37,673 bases of DNA. Origin: CAYVQU01 sp964453155 (GTDB lineage Bacteria; Chloroflexota; Anaerolineae; Anaerolineales; UBA11858). Below, piece by piece: positions 32,132-37,673 of the stretch (position 1 is the stretch's first letter; each line of letters opens with the position of its first letter). Under the pieces are notes generated by a model. The model saw only the letters and a program-made list of their open reading frames with translations, did no database searches and had not been told where the DNA came from. The stretch lies in assembly GCA_964453155.1 (NCBI GenBank), contig CAYVQU010000034.1, positions 1 to 37,673 on the forward strand, read 5' to 3'. The position numbers and the translations under genes were made by a program.

Positions 32132-33610
32132 ATGACCACATCCGAGAAAGAACAACGCTCCATAGAACAAGCCCGCCAGATGGTGGAAACCGCGCGCGCT
32201 GCACAACGCATCTGGGCGACGGCCTCCCAGCAGCAGGTGGATCGCGTCTGCGCGGCGATGGCGGCGGTGGCTTTTGAAGCCTCCGAGCGGTTGGGCCGTT
32301 TGGCCGCGGAAGAAACCGGATTTGGCGTCCCCGAACATAAAAAATTAAAAAATCAATTTGGTTCTAAGCACGTTTGGGAGAGCATTCGCGATATTCAAAC
32401 GGTCGGATTACTCAACCATGATAAACCGCGGGGCCTGGTTGAAATTGCCTGGCCGATGGGCGTGGTCGCGGCGCTGATCCCCAGCACCAACCCGACCTCG
32501 ACCGTGATGAACAAGGTCTTAATCTCGCTCAAGGCCCGCAACGCGATTGTGGTTGCGCCCCATCCCACCGCAGTGAATTGCTCATCTCAAACCGCGCAGT
32601 TAATGGCGGATGCCGCGGTTCAGGCTGGTGCACCCCCCGGATTAATACACTGCCTGACGGAGATCAGCCTGCCCGGAACGCAAGAACTCATGGCCCACAA
32701 ATACACGGCCGTGATCCTGGCAACGGGGGGTGGACCAATGGTCCGGGCGGCCCATTCGCAAGGTAAACCGGCCTATGGCGTTGGCCCGGGGAACGTCCCA
32801 GTTTATGTCGATCGCAGTGCCGATCTCGAAAAAGCGGCCCAATACATTGTGGCCAGCAAAGCTTTCGATTACTCCACGATTTGTGCCACCGAACAGGCCG
32901 TCGTCGCGGACCGACCAATTGCCCGCCGGTTACAAGAATTGATGGAGGCCGAAGGGGCCTATTTCGTTGATGATCATCAGGCTGTAGCCCTGAGCAGGAC
33001 CTTGTTCCATGAAGATGGGGCGATCAACGCGAAAACGGTTGGTAAATCTCCTCAATATCTGGCAGCGATGGCCGGAATTCAAATTCCACCCCAGGCCAGA
33101 ATTTTAGTCGCCAAGTTAAATTCGGTCGGCCGGGAAGAGCCCCTCTCTCGAGAGAAACTAACCACCGTTTTAGGCTGGTATGAGGCCAGCGGATGGGAAG
33201 CCGGTTGTGAGCGCTGCATCGAGTTGATCAATTTCGGCGGCCGCGGGCACAGCATCGTCCTACATGCCACCGATGAAGATGTCATCATGGCCTTTGGACT
33301 GGAAAAACCCGTTTTCCGCATTGGGGTCAATACGATGAGCACGCTCGGGGCCATCGGCTTGACCACCAACGTAATGCCTTCTCTAACCCTCGGGGCCGGC
33401 GGCATCGGCGGCTCGATCACGGGCGATAATATCACCGTCTACCACCTCTTCAATGTCAAGCGGATGGCTTACGAAGTCCGCCGCCCCCCCGATGGCGCCC
33501 TGCGCCCCGGCACCGCTCCTGCGGGTCCAGTTTATGGCCCCTCTCCAGGCGAAATTGAAACTGTGGTTCAGGATATCGTTAGAGAAATTCTTGGAAAATC
33601 AAGTTATTAA
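32132..33610 (+). CDS. CoA-acylating aldehyde dehydrogenase (PduP/EutE family), BMC cargo
   Basis: Signature metabolosome enzyme: oxidises an aldehyde, here presumably acetaldehyde, to acyl-CoA with NAD+ and CoA. The 492-residue product shows WPMGVVAALIPSTNPTSTVMNK, ATGGGPMVRAAHSQGKPAYGVGPGNVPVYV and the catalytic Cys251 in DYSTICATEQ. After a Pro/Gly-rich linker, the C-terminus ends in an amphipathic helix (EIETVVQDIVREILGK) like an encapsulation peptide. PduP and EutE carry theirs at the N-terminus; C-terminal placement is known in other BMC types. It should consume the acetaldehyde released by DeoC. Confidence 0.94.
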   Translation: MTTSEKEQRSIEQARQMVETARAAQRIWATASQQQVDRVCAAMAAVAFEASERLGRLAAEETGFGVPEHKKLKNQFGSKHVWESIRDIQTVGLLNHDKPRGLVEIAWPMGVVAALIPSTNPTSTVMNKVLISLKARNAIVVAPHPTAVNCSSQTAQLMADAAVQAGAPPGLIHCLTEISLPGTQELMAHKYTAVILATGGGPMVRAAHSQGKPAYGVGPGNVPVYVDRSADLEKAAQYIVASKAFDYSTICATEQAVVADRPIARRLQELMEAEGAYFVDDHQAVALSRTLFHEDGAINAKTVGKSPQYLAAMAGIQIPPQARILVAKLNSVGREEPLSREKLTTVLGWYEASGWEAGCERCIELINFGGRGHSIVLHATDEDVIMAFGLEKPVFRIGVNTMSTLGAIGLTTNVMPSLTLGAGGIGGSITGDNITVYHLFNVKRMAYEVRRPPDGALRPGTAPAGPVYGPSPGEIETVVQDIVREILGKSSY

Positions 33611-33673
33611 CCGCGAATTACGCTAATCTACACGAATAAAAAGCATTAGCGAAAATTCGCGAGATTAGCGGTT
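33609..33673. repeat. Inverted repeat between aldehyde dehydrogenase and BMC-H
   Basis: Outer AACCGC (33609-33614) with GCGGTT (33668-33673); inside, CGAATT and CGCTAAT pair with ATTAGCG and AATTCGCG. Imperfect hairpin of the AACCGC type also seen upstream of the locus. Confidence 0.55.
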
Positions 33674-33724
33674 TACAAACAATAAACACTGTAGATTTTC
33701 ATCTACGAAAAATAGGAGTAAATT

Positions 33725-34051
33725 ATGGCTCAAGATCCTAGATTGATCGCCCTCGGAATGGTCGAAACCCGCGGTTTGGTTGGTGCAGTTGAGGCCGCCG
33801 ACGCGATGGTGAAGGCCGCTAATGTTGTATTGATCGGCTCGGAATATGTCGGTGGTGGCTTTGTCACCGTGATGGTACGTGGCGATGTCGGCGCGGTGAA
33901 AGCTGCGACCGATGCTGGCGCCGCGGCCGCGAAACGGGTCGGAGAATTGACCTCGGTCCACGTGATCCCCCGCCCGCATGAGAACGTCGAAATGATTTTG
34001 CCCCAAGAGAGCAAAGGCAGCATCGGCGGCCGCAGCGGAGATAAGAAATAG
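33725..34051 (+). CDS. BMC-H hexameric shell protein
   Basis: Main facet protein of the shell, 108 residues with one BMC domain (Pfam00936 type). ALGMVETRGLVGAVEAADAMVKAANV, the pore-region loop in EYVGGGFVTVMVRGDVGAVKAATDAG and VHVIPRPHENVEMIL are typical of PduA/EutM-like proteins. The pore loop reads GGG instead of the common GSG. GGAG lies 8 nt before the ATG, the best ribosome-binding site in the locus, which fits the need for the most abundant shell part. It is the only BMC-H gene here. The stop overlaps the inferred start of the EutJ-like gene. Confidence 0.96.
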   Translation: MAQDPRLIALGMVETRGLVGAVEAADAMVKAANVVLIGSEYVGGGFVTVMVRGDVGAVKAATDAGAAAAKRVGELTSVHVIPRPHENVEMILPQESKGSIGGRSGDKK

Positions 34052-34926
34052 TCACCCTAGCTGAACGTGCCACGGTAGACGTCGCTCAGATCCTGGCCCG
34101 CGCCCAGCAAGTCATCCGCTGGATTGCTGATCCCGAACCACCCCCGTTAACCGAGGTTCCTACTGGTCAGTTGCATATCGGGGTTGACCTGGGGACCGCG
34201 TATCTGGTGTTGGTGGTGCTCGACGAGAATTACCAACCGATCGCGGGCGAATATCAGTTTGCCCAGGTAGTCCGAGATGGGTTAGTCGTCGATTTCATTG
34301 GTGCAGTGGATTTACTGCGGGAGATGAAAACCCGCGTAGAACAGCGCATCGGTCGAGAACTAACGCATGCTGCCAGCGGTTACCCACCCGGTGTGCCTCG
34401 GGCCGAAGTCCGGGCGGTTGCCAATGTGGTTGAAGCTGTGGAGATGAAGTGTACTCATCTCGTAGATGAGCCCTCGGCGGCCAACGCGGTGTTGGGTCTC
34501 CAAAACGGCGCGATTGTCGACGTGGGCGGCGGTACCACCGGGATCGCGATTCTCCAGGATGGGGAAGTCGTTTATACGGCCGACGAACCCACCGGCGGAA
34601 CGCATTTCTCCCTGGTCGTCGCTGGTTCGCTGGATATTCCCTTTGAAGCGGCTGAGGCCCTCAAAGTCAATCCGGCCGAACAAGCCCGACTGTTCCCGAC
34701 GCTAAGACCGGTGATGGAAAAAGTCGGCAGTATCGTCAATCGCCATGTTGAACGCAGTGGCGTAGATGTGGACCAGCTTACCCTGGTTGGCGGCACCTGT
34801 GCTTATCAGGGAATGGCTGAAGTCATCCAGGATTACACTGGCATTCCGACACAGGTTCCAGAATATCCGGTGTTCCCGACCCCAGTGGGTTTTGCAATGC
34901 ATGATCACGAAATTGAACATGTTTAG
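34048..34926 (+). CDS. eutJ: EutJ-like actin/Hsp70-fold protein, apparent ATA start
   Basis: Homologue of EutJ, a putative chaperone or ATPase of metabolosome loci. Nucleotide-binding motifs: GVDLGTAYLVLVVLDE, IVDVGGGTTGIAILQDGEVVYTADEPTGGTH and LTLVGGTCAYQGMAEVI. The only ordinary start in frame is TTG 34171 (251 residues), but that cuts at the first beta strand. The frame is open upstream to 34045 and encodes a helical stretch (LAERATVDVAQILARAQQVI) and Pro-rich linker, like the N-terminal part of EutJ. No ATG, GTG or TTG occurs there. ATA 34048 overlaps the BMC-H stop (ATAG) and has GGAG 7 nt upstream, so I place the start there (292 residues). A -1 frameshift from BMC-H is the alternative. 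Confidence 0.7.
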   Translation: MVTLAERATVDVAQILARAQQVIRWIADPEPPPLTEVPTGQLHIGVDLGTAYLVLVVLDENYQPIAGEYQFAQVVRDGLVVDFIGAVDLLREMKTRVEQRIGRELTHAASGYPPGVPRAEVRAVANVVEAVEMKCTHLVDEPSAANAVLGLQNGAIVDVGGGTTGIAILQDGEVVYTADEPTGGTHFSLVVAGSLDIPFEAAEALKVNPAEQARLFPTLRPVMEKVGSIVNRHVERSGVDVDQLTLVGGTCAYQGMAEVIQDYTGIPTQVPEYPVFPTPVGFAMHDHEIEHV

Positions 34927-34933
34927 AAAATTA

Positions 34934-34995
34934 ACCACCAAGAGCACAAAGGGACACAAAGTTAAACCTTCGTGATCCTTGGTGTCCTTTGTGGT
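34934..34995. repeat. Inverted repeat between eutJ and BMC-T
   Basis: Outer ACCAC / GTGGT with imperfect inner pairing of CACAAAGGGACAC against GTGTCCTTTGTGG. Same type as the palindrome at 31702-31761. Confidence 0.55.
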
Positions 34996-35017
34996 AAATA
35001 AATAACAGGATAATAAT

Positions 35018-35647
35018 ATGGCTGATGGATTTTCGTTAAGATGTTATTGTTACCTCGACCGGATGCAGCCGCAGTACGCGGCTTTTGTGGGAACGATCAC
35101 CCAGGGTGACTTGCCCGTTGAAGGAATGGCCTCCCTGTATATTGAGATGGCCCCCGGCAACGAGGTTTTTCGCACGGTGGATATCGCGGTAAAGGCCACC
35201 GAGGCCAAACCCGGTGCCCAAGTGGTCGAGCGCGAGTTTGGGATGTTCGAAATCCACTCGCTCAGTCAGGCTGATGTGCTCGAATCGGGTCAAATTGTGC
35301 TTGACCGGTTAGGTCTCCAAGCCGAGGACCGCATCAAACCCCAAATCGCTTCCACCCAGTTGATCACCAACATCGATCCCTACCAGGCACAGCTGCTCAA
35401 CCGCTGGCGACGCGGCAGCATGCTCGTCCCCGGGCAGACTCTGCTGGTCGTGGAATGCTTCCCGGCAGCGTATATTAACTATGCCTGTAACGAAGCAGAG
35501 AAAAAAGCCAATATCAGCATCGTCCATGTGGCCTCGGTCGGCCGGTTTGGCCGGATGTGGCTCTCGGGCACCGAAAGTGAAGCCCGAACAGCGCAAGATG
35601 CGGCTGTGCAGGCATTAGAGAGTTTGGAAGGGGTTGAAGGCCGCTAA
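35018..35647 (+). CDS. BMC-T trimeric shell protein, double-pore (CsoS1D-like) type
   Basis: Tandem-domain shell protein forming pseudohexameric trimers, 209 residues. It begins RCYCYLDRMQPQYAAFVGTITQGDLPVEGMASLYIE and has VVEREFGMFEIHS in the first half, and SMLVPGQTLLVVECFPAAYINYACNEAEKKANI in the second. The circularly permuted pattern and the conserved E71-R72 pair match BMC-T proteins that stack face to face and gate a large pore, such as CsoS1D and the Haliangium ochraceum T2/T3 proteins. A large gated pore would suit passage of sugar phosphates or cofactors. AGGA lies upstream of the ATG. Confidence 0.92.
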   Translation: MADGFSLRCYCYLDRMQPQYAAFVGTITQGDLPVEGMASLYIEMAPGNEVFRTVDIAVKATEAKPGAQVVEREFGMFEIHSLSQADVLESGQIVLDRLGLQAEDRIKPQIASTQLITNIDPYQAQLLNRWRRGSMLVPGQTLLVVECFPAAYINYACNEAEKKANISIVHVASVGRFGRMWLSGTESEARTAQDAAVQALESLEGVEGR

Positions 35648-35660
35648 AGGAGTTTTTGCA

Positions 35661-36041
35661 ATGCCAAAAACATTCTACACCGATCATGACATCGAAGATA
35701 TGGTCGCCCGCGGCGTACGGTCTTTGGTGGTAGATGATGACGTCGTATTAACCGATCTGGCTCGAGAGAAAGCCCTTAAATTAGGGCTAGAACTGCTACG
35801 GGAAGAACCACCCAGCGCGCCGGAGCGGCCCTATATCGCCAAATTCACATCCCCCAGTGCCACAGTACAAACTCCAGCTGTCCCAAAAATTGAGCAACCG
35901 GCACCCTCTCCAAAATCTGGTGGGGATGATTTGTATCAAAAAATTTATGAGGCCTCTTTGGCCCGGTTGGGGAATACGGTCGATCCGAAATTATTGGAAA
36001 CAATCGTTCGCCGAGTTTTGAATACGGTTTCCCCGAAATAG
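35661..36041 (+). CDS. Linker-like BMC protein with C-terminal encapsulation-peptide motif
   Basis: A 126-residue protein I cannot name. N-terminal part (1-50, FYTDHDIEDMVARGVRSLVV, then LTDLAREKALKLGLELLRE) resembles the short N-terminal segment of EutT-type adenosyltransferases and similar small BMC-locus proteins. The middle (51-90) is Pro/Ser-rich and probably disordered. The C-terminus (LYQKIYEASLARLG, then LLETIVRRVLNTV) is amphipathic helices like an encapsulation peptide. AAGGAG lies 8 nt before ATG 35661; an earlier in-frame ATG (35634) lies in the BMC-T gene. Overlap-close to neighbours (13 and 7 bp). It may link cargo to shell, as CcmN does in carboxysomes. Confidence 0.8.
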   Translation: MPKTFYTDHDIEDMVARGVRSLVVDDDVVLTDLAREKALKLGLELLREEPPSAPERPYIAKFTSPSATVQTPAVPKIEQPAPSPKSGGDDLYQKIYEASLARLGNTVDPKLLETIVRRVLNTVSPK

Positions 36042-36048
36042 GTTTGCG

Positions 36049-36369
36049 ATGTTATTTGGACGCGTGCGCGGTACTGCGGTGTGTACGATCAAATACCCCG
36101 ATTTGAAGGGGATGAAACTGCTCGTGGTCCAACCCCTGGATCGCAAGCTCGAACCCGTCGGCGAAATGCAGGTGGCGGTGGATGTCGTCCAGGCTGGTCC
36201 CGGCGATTTGTGCGTGATGGTCCGCTCACGAGAGGCGGCCTTATCCCTGCGGGAGCATAAATTTGTCCCGGTGGATTTGTCCCTGGTTGGGATCGTAGAT
36301 GAATTGACCGTCCGACCGGATGGTGAATTCGATTTCAAGTTGAAAGAAGGTTGGGTGCAATACACCTGA
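36049..36369 (+). CDS. BMC-P shell vertex protein (EutN/CcmL family), copy 3
   Basis: A 106-residue pentamer-type shell protein: MLFGRVRGTAVCTIKYPDLKGMKLLVVQPLD, VAVDVVQAGPGDLCVMVRSREAAL and PVDLSLVGIVDEL. It is more divergent than copies 1 and 2, with SREAALSLRE replacing the usual GSSAR loop and a longer C-terminal tail. Starts 7 bp after the linker-like gene, so probably cotranslated with it. Confidence 0.9.
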   Translation: MLFGRVRGTAVCTIKYPDLKGMKLLVVQPLDRKLEPVGEMQVAVDVVQAGPGDLCVMVRSREAALSLREHKFVPVDLSLVGIVDELTVRPDGEFDFKLKEGWVQYT

Positions 36370-36373
36370 AATG

Positions 36374-36472
36374 GAACGCGGATAACGCGAATTGAGCAGA
36401 TTTACGCGAATTTAAAACAAAAAATCGGCGCAAATTTGCGTTAGCGAAACGACATCAGCGTCAATCGCGTTC
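36374..36472. repeat. Inverted repeat between BMC-P copies 3 and 4
   Basis: Outer GAACGCG (36374-36380) with CGCGTTC (36466-36472); inner ACGCGAATTT (36404-36413) with AAATTTGCGT (36432-36441), one mismatch. Same AACGCG-type palindrome as at 30091-30225. Confidence 0.6.
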
Positions 36473-36480
36473 AAAAAGTC

Positions 36481-36762
36481 ATGATTATTGGAAAAGTTGT
36501 CGGCACAATCGTTACGACGATCAGCCATCCCCATTATAAAAATCGGCGGTTGTTGGTGGTGCAGCCATTGACGCTGCCGGGTGATCCACCAGAGGGTGAT
36601 TTTGTCGCCCTAGACAATACCCACGCCGGAATTGGGGATACGGTACTGGTCAATCGAGAGGGGAATGGGGCCCGCGGGGTGCTTAATAACCCGGATGGTT
36701 GTATCATTTCACTCATTGTCGGGATCGTGGATTCGCTCCATATTCCTGCCATGGATGGGTAA
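36481..36762 (+). CDS. BMC-P shell vertex protein (EutN/CcmL family), copy 4
   Basis: A 93-residue pentamer-type shell protein: MIIGKVVGTIVTTISHPHYKNRRLLVVQPLTL, FVALDNTHAGIGDTVLVNREGNGARGVL and ISLIVGIVDSLHIP. The EGNGAR loop fits the family. Fourth distinct BMC-P of the locus and apparently its last gene. Confidence 0.92.
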   Translation: MIIGKVVGTIVTTISHPHYKNRRLLVVQPLTLPGDPPEGDFVALDNTHAGIGDTVLVNREGNGARGVLNNPDGCIISLIVGIVDSLHIPAMDG

Positions 36763-37074
36763 CCAACATAAAATCCAGCTATGAGTGGGGAAAATAATCT
36801 TCTCGTTAGGGCAATTGCATGTTCATGTAACCAGGCGACTGAAGTCGCAGCAACTGGCGCATATGCGCTGGCAAAACCTGCCTTCGCAGGTTGAAACCCA
36901 GTCGCCGAAGGGCGACTTCGCAGTTGTCGGTGCAGTTTAAACTGCCGTTTAAGGTTACATGCGATTGCCCTAATCTTCTCGTAACCCTGGCAGATTCAAC
37001 AAATCTTCGTTACAATTCCGACACGCCACCGCTGATAGTTGTTGGGTGGTACTTGACGATATAACTCGACCACA
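36763..37074. other. Intergenic region with a hairpin-array element
   Basis: This 312-bp gap is mostly the MITE-like element at 36807-36972. The remaining right part (36983-37074) has TACAAT at about 37011-37016 as a possible -10 for the zinc-finger gene, without a good -35. No small ORF seen. Confidence 0.5.
36807..36972. mobile_element. 166-bp MITE-like hairpin-array element
   Basis: Terminal inverted repeats TAGGGCAATTGCATG and CATGCGATTGCCCTA (one mismatch), continued by TAACC / GGTTA with a short duplication on the left. A 10-bp direct repeat ATCTTCTCGT flanks the element at 36797-36806 and 36973-36982. Inside lie five short hairpins: GCGACT-GAAGTCGC, GGCGCATATGCGCTGG, AACCTGCCTTCGCAGGTT, CGCCGAAGGGCG and GCAGTTTAAACTGC. 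No ORF or transposase. Confidence 0.75.
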
Positions 37075-37353
37075 ATGAATCCAAATTTACAAACCCCAAC
37101 TCAAAAATACACCTGCCCAGAATGTCATACCGGCCATATGGCAGGGAACTACATCACCTATTTCACCTGGCTGGCGGGTGAATTGATAACGGTCCCAGAT
37201 TTTCCGGCCTGGGTATGTGATGTCTGTGGACGCCGGGAATATGATGGGCAAGCAATTGCGCAGTTGAATATTTTACTGAACCCAAATACCGGGTCATCAT
37301 CGAAGGTTGTCAAGCGAAAAGCTCGAAACGACCAACCGCCAGCCCAACCCTGA
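37075..37353 (+). CDS. YgiT-type zinc-finger protein
   Basis: A 92-residue protein with two Cys pairs, CPECHTG (14-20) and CDVCGRREYDG (48-58), the pattern of the YgiT/MqsA N-terminal zinc domain. It lacks the helix-turn-helix part of MqsA, and no toxin gene (MqsR or RelE-like) adjoins it, so an antitoxin role is only a possibility. The C-terminal tail is basic and Pro-rich. No clear ribosome-binding site. Confidence 0.75.
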   Translation: MNPNLQTPTQKYTCPECHTGHMAGNYITYFTWLAGELITVPDFPAWVCDVCGRREYDGQAIAQLNILLNPNTGSSSKVVKRKARNDQPPAQP

Positions 37354-37361
37354 AAAAGTGC

Positions 37362-37390
37362 TTGACCCAATGGCGGGTGAATGGTAAAAT
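37362..37390 (+). promoter_or_regulatory. Sigma-A type promoter of tRNA-Glu
   Basis: TTGACC (37362-37367), 17-nt spacer, TAAAAT (37385-37390), 36 bp before the mature tRNA 5' end. Confidence 0.75.
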
Positions 37391-37426
37391 CCCGTCGCTC
37401 AACTTGGTAAAGCCAAGTCAGGCCCC

Positions 37427-37499
37427 GCCCCCATCGTCTAGGGGACTAGGACGTAGGCCTTTCAAGCCTAAAACCGGAGTTCGAATCTCCGTGGGGGCA
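37427..37499 (+). tRNA. tRNA-Glu (anticodon TTC)
   Basis: A 73-nt cloverleaf. Acceptor stem GCCCCCA / TGGGGGC, anticodon stem TAGGC / GCCTA with loop CTTTCAA (anticodon TTC at 37461-37463) and T-arm CGGAG-TTCGAAT-CTCCG. Discriminator is A; the CCA end is not encoded. Confidence 0.96.
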
Positions 37500-37502
37500 C
37501 AA

Positions 37503-37537
37503 ATAAAATCCCGCCAAACAGCGGGATTTTATTTTGT
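37503..37537 (+). terminator. Terminator after tRNA-Glu
   Basis: ATAAAATCCCGC (37503-37514) pairs perfectly with GCGGGATTTTAT (37521-37532) over CAAACA, followed by TTTG. Confidence 0.88.
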
Positions 37538-37575
37538 CTGGTAAACGGAAACGAATGGTGTTTTTGCGAAGCAAA

Positions 37576-37592
37576 ATACGCCAGCGCGTGGC
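37576..37592. repeat. Short hairpin downstream of tRNA-Glu
   Basis: GCGTGGC / GCCACGC over AAA, next to a TTTTTGC / GCAAAA pair at about 37561-37575. It lies between the tRNA and a repeat of its 3' end. Confidence 0.5.
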
Positions 37593-37613
37593 AAAGCCAC
37601 GCACCGAATCATC

Positions 37614-37625
37614 CCGTGGGGGCAC
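37614..37625 (+). repeat. Direct repeat of the tRNA-Glu 3' end
   Basis: CCGTGGGGGCAC at 37614-37625 equals 37489-37500, the end of tRNA-Glu plus one base. It looks like an attachment-site remnant or the tail of a lost tRNA copy. Confidence 0.6.
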
Positions 37626-37639
37626 TCGCCATCAAAGAG

Positions 37640-37668
37640 GCCGCCTGAATGGATCAGGTGGCTTTTTT
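37640..37668 (+). terminator. Rho-independent terminator at the window end
   Basis: GCCGCCTGA (37640-37648) pairs with TCAGGTGGC (37654-37662), one G-T pair, followed by six T residues. It follows the repeated tRNA end, as a tRNA terminator would. Confidence 0.8.
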
Positions 37669-37673
37669 GATTC

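Noticed and set aside
34171..34926. TTG 34171 as the true eutJ start
   Set aside because: It would start at the first core beta strand and drop the upstream open, helix-coding stretch that resembles the EutJ N-terminus. Kept only as a fallback.
28612..36762. Carboxysome, Pdu or Eut microcompartment
   Set aside because: There is no RuBisCO, carbonic anhydrase, diol dehydratase or ethanolamine lyase; DeoC and RpiB point to the sugar-phosphate type.
36807..36972. CRISPR array
   Set aside because: The short palindromes differ from each other and have no equal-length spacers; inverted ends and target duplication fit a miniature mobile element.
37075..37353. Toxin-antitoxin module
   Set aside because: The YgiT-type zinc domain occurs in antitoxins, but no toxin gene is adjacent and the DNA-binding domain is missing.

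Overview
The window looks like chromosomal DNA from a member of the Chloroflexota (Anaerolineae-like). This is inferred from gene content and style: lipoprotein substrate-binding proteins with Val/Glu/Lys repeat linkers, near-leaderless promoters, many short palindromic intergenic elements, and a sugar-phosphate type microcompartment. No rRNA or marker gene in the window fixes the taxon. Coding density is high. One tRNA is present (Glu, anticodon TTC). No CRISPR array, phage gene or transposase gene was seen.

Left third (1-15.6 kb), mostly housekeeping and accessory genes. A minus-strand MacAB-like exporter (ATPase, FtsX-type permease, lipoprotein adaptor) lies divergent from a c-type-haem diguanylate cyclase. 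Then, on the minus strand, come a thiamine-diphosphate 2-oxo-acid decarboxylase with an unusual Cys-rich tail, two single-domain response regulators, a sulfite-oxidase-like molybdoenzyme, a UPF0173 hydrolase, rsmI and a DUF951 protein. A divergent promoter at 11.7 kb starts the plus-strand series: site-2 protease, HD-domain protein, a TyrA-like dehydrogenase lacking the usual catalytic His, a GIY-YIG protein and kbl.

Middle (15.8-28.5 kb): a complete oligopeptide/dipeptide ABC importer in the order ATPase-ATPase-binding protein-permease-permease, with a terminator inside the operon after the binding protein; a small membrane protein; a coaE with an extra C-terminal domain; cdaA-cdaR (c-di-AMP synthesis and its regulator); der; and lepB.

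Right (28.6-36.8 kb): a bacterial microcompartment locus, the most interesting part. A strong promoter precedes a GntR/UTRA regulator, then an RpiB-like isomerase, a DeoC-like aldolase, two BMC-P proteins, a CoA-acylating aldehyde dehydrogenase, BMC-H, a EutJ-like actin-fold protein, a double-pore-type BMC-T, a 126-aa linker-like protein and two more BMC-P proteins. DeoC plus RpiB plus aldehyde dehydrogenase matches the locus type called SPU (sugar phosphate utilization) in published BMC surveys. The likely flow is 2-deoxyribose-5-phosphate to glyceraldehyde-3-phosphate and acetaldehyde, with acetaldehyde oxidised to acetyl-CoA inside the shell. Each core enzyme, and the linker-like protein, carries a terminal amphipathic segment that resembles an encapsulation peptide. 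Unusual points are: the isomerase has Asp where RpiB has its catalytic Cys; the aldolase has a four-Cys module in its leader; eutJ seems to start at ATA or be reached by frameshift; there are four different pentamer genes; and no alcohol dehydrogenase or phosphotransacylase is present. Almost every longer gap between BMC genes holds a palindrome, and two of these are MITE-like elements with terminal inverted repeats and target duplications.

Right end (36.8-37.7 kb): a MITE-like hairpin array, a YgiT-type zinc-finger protein, and tRNA-Glu with promoter and terminator, followed by a direct repeat of the tRNA 3' end.
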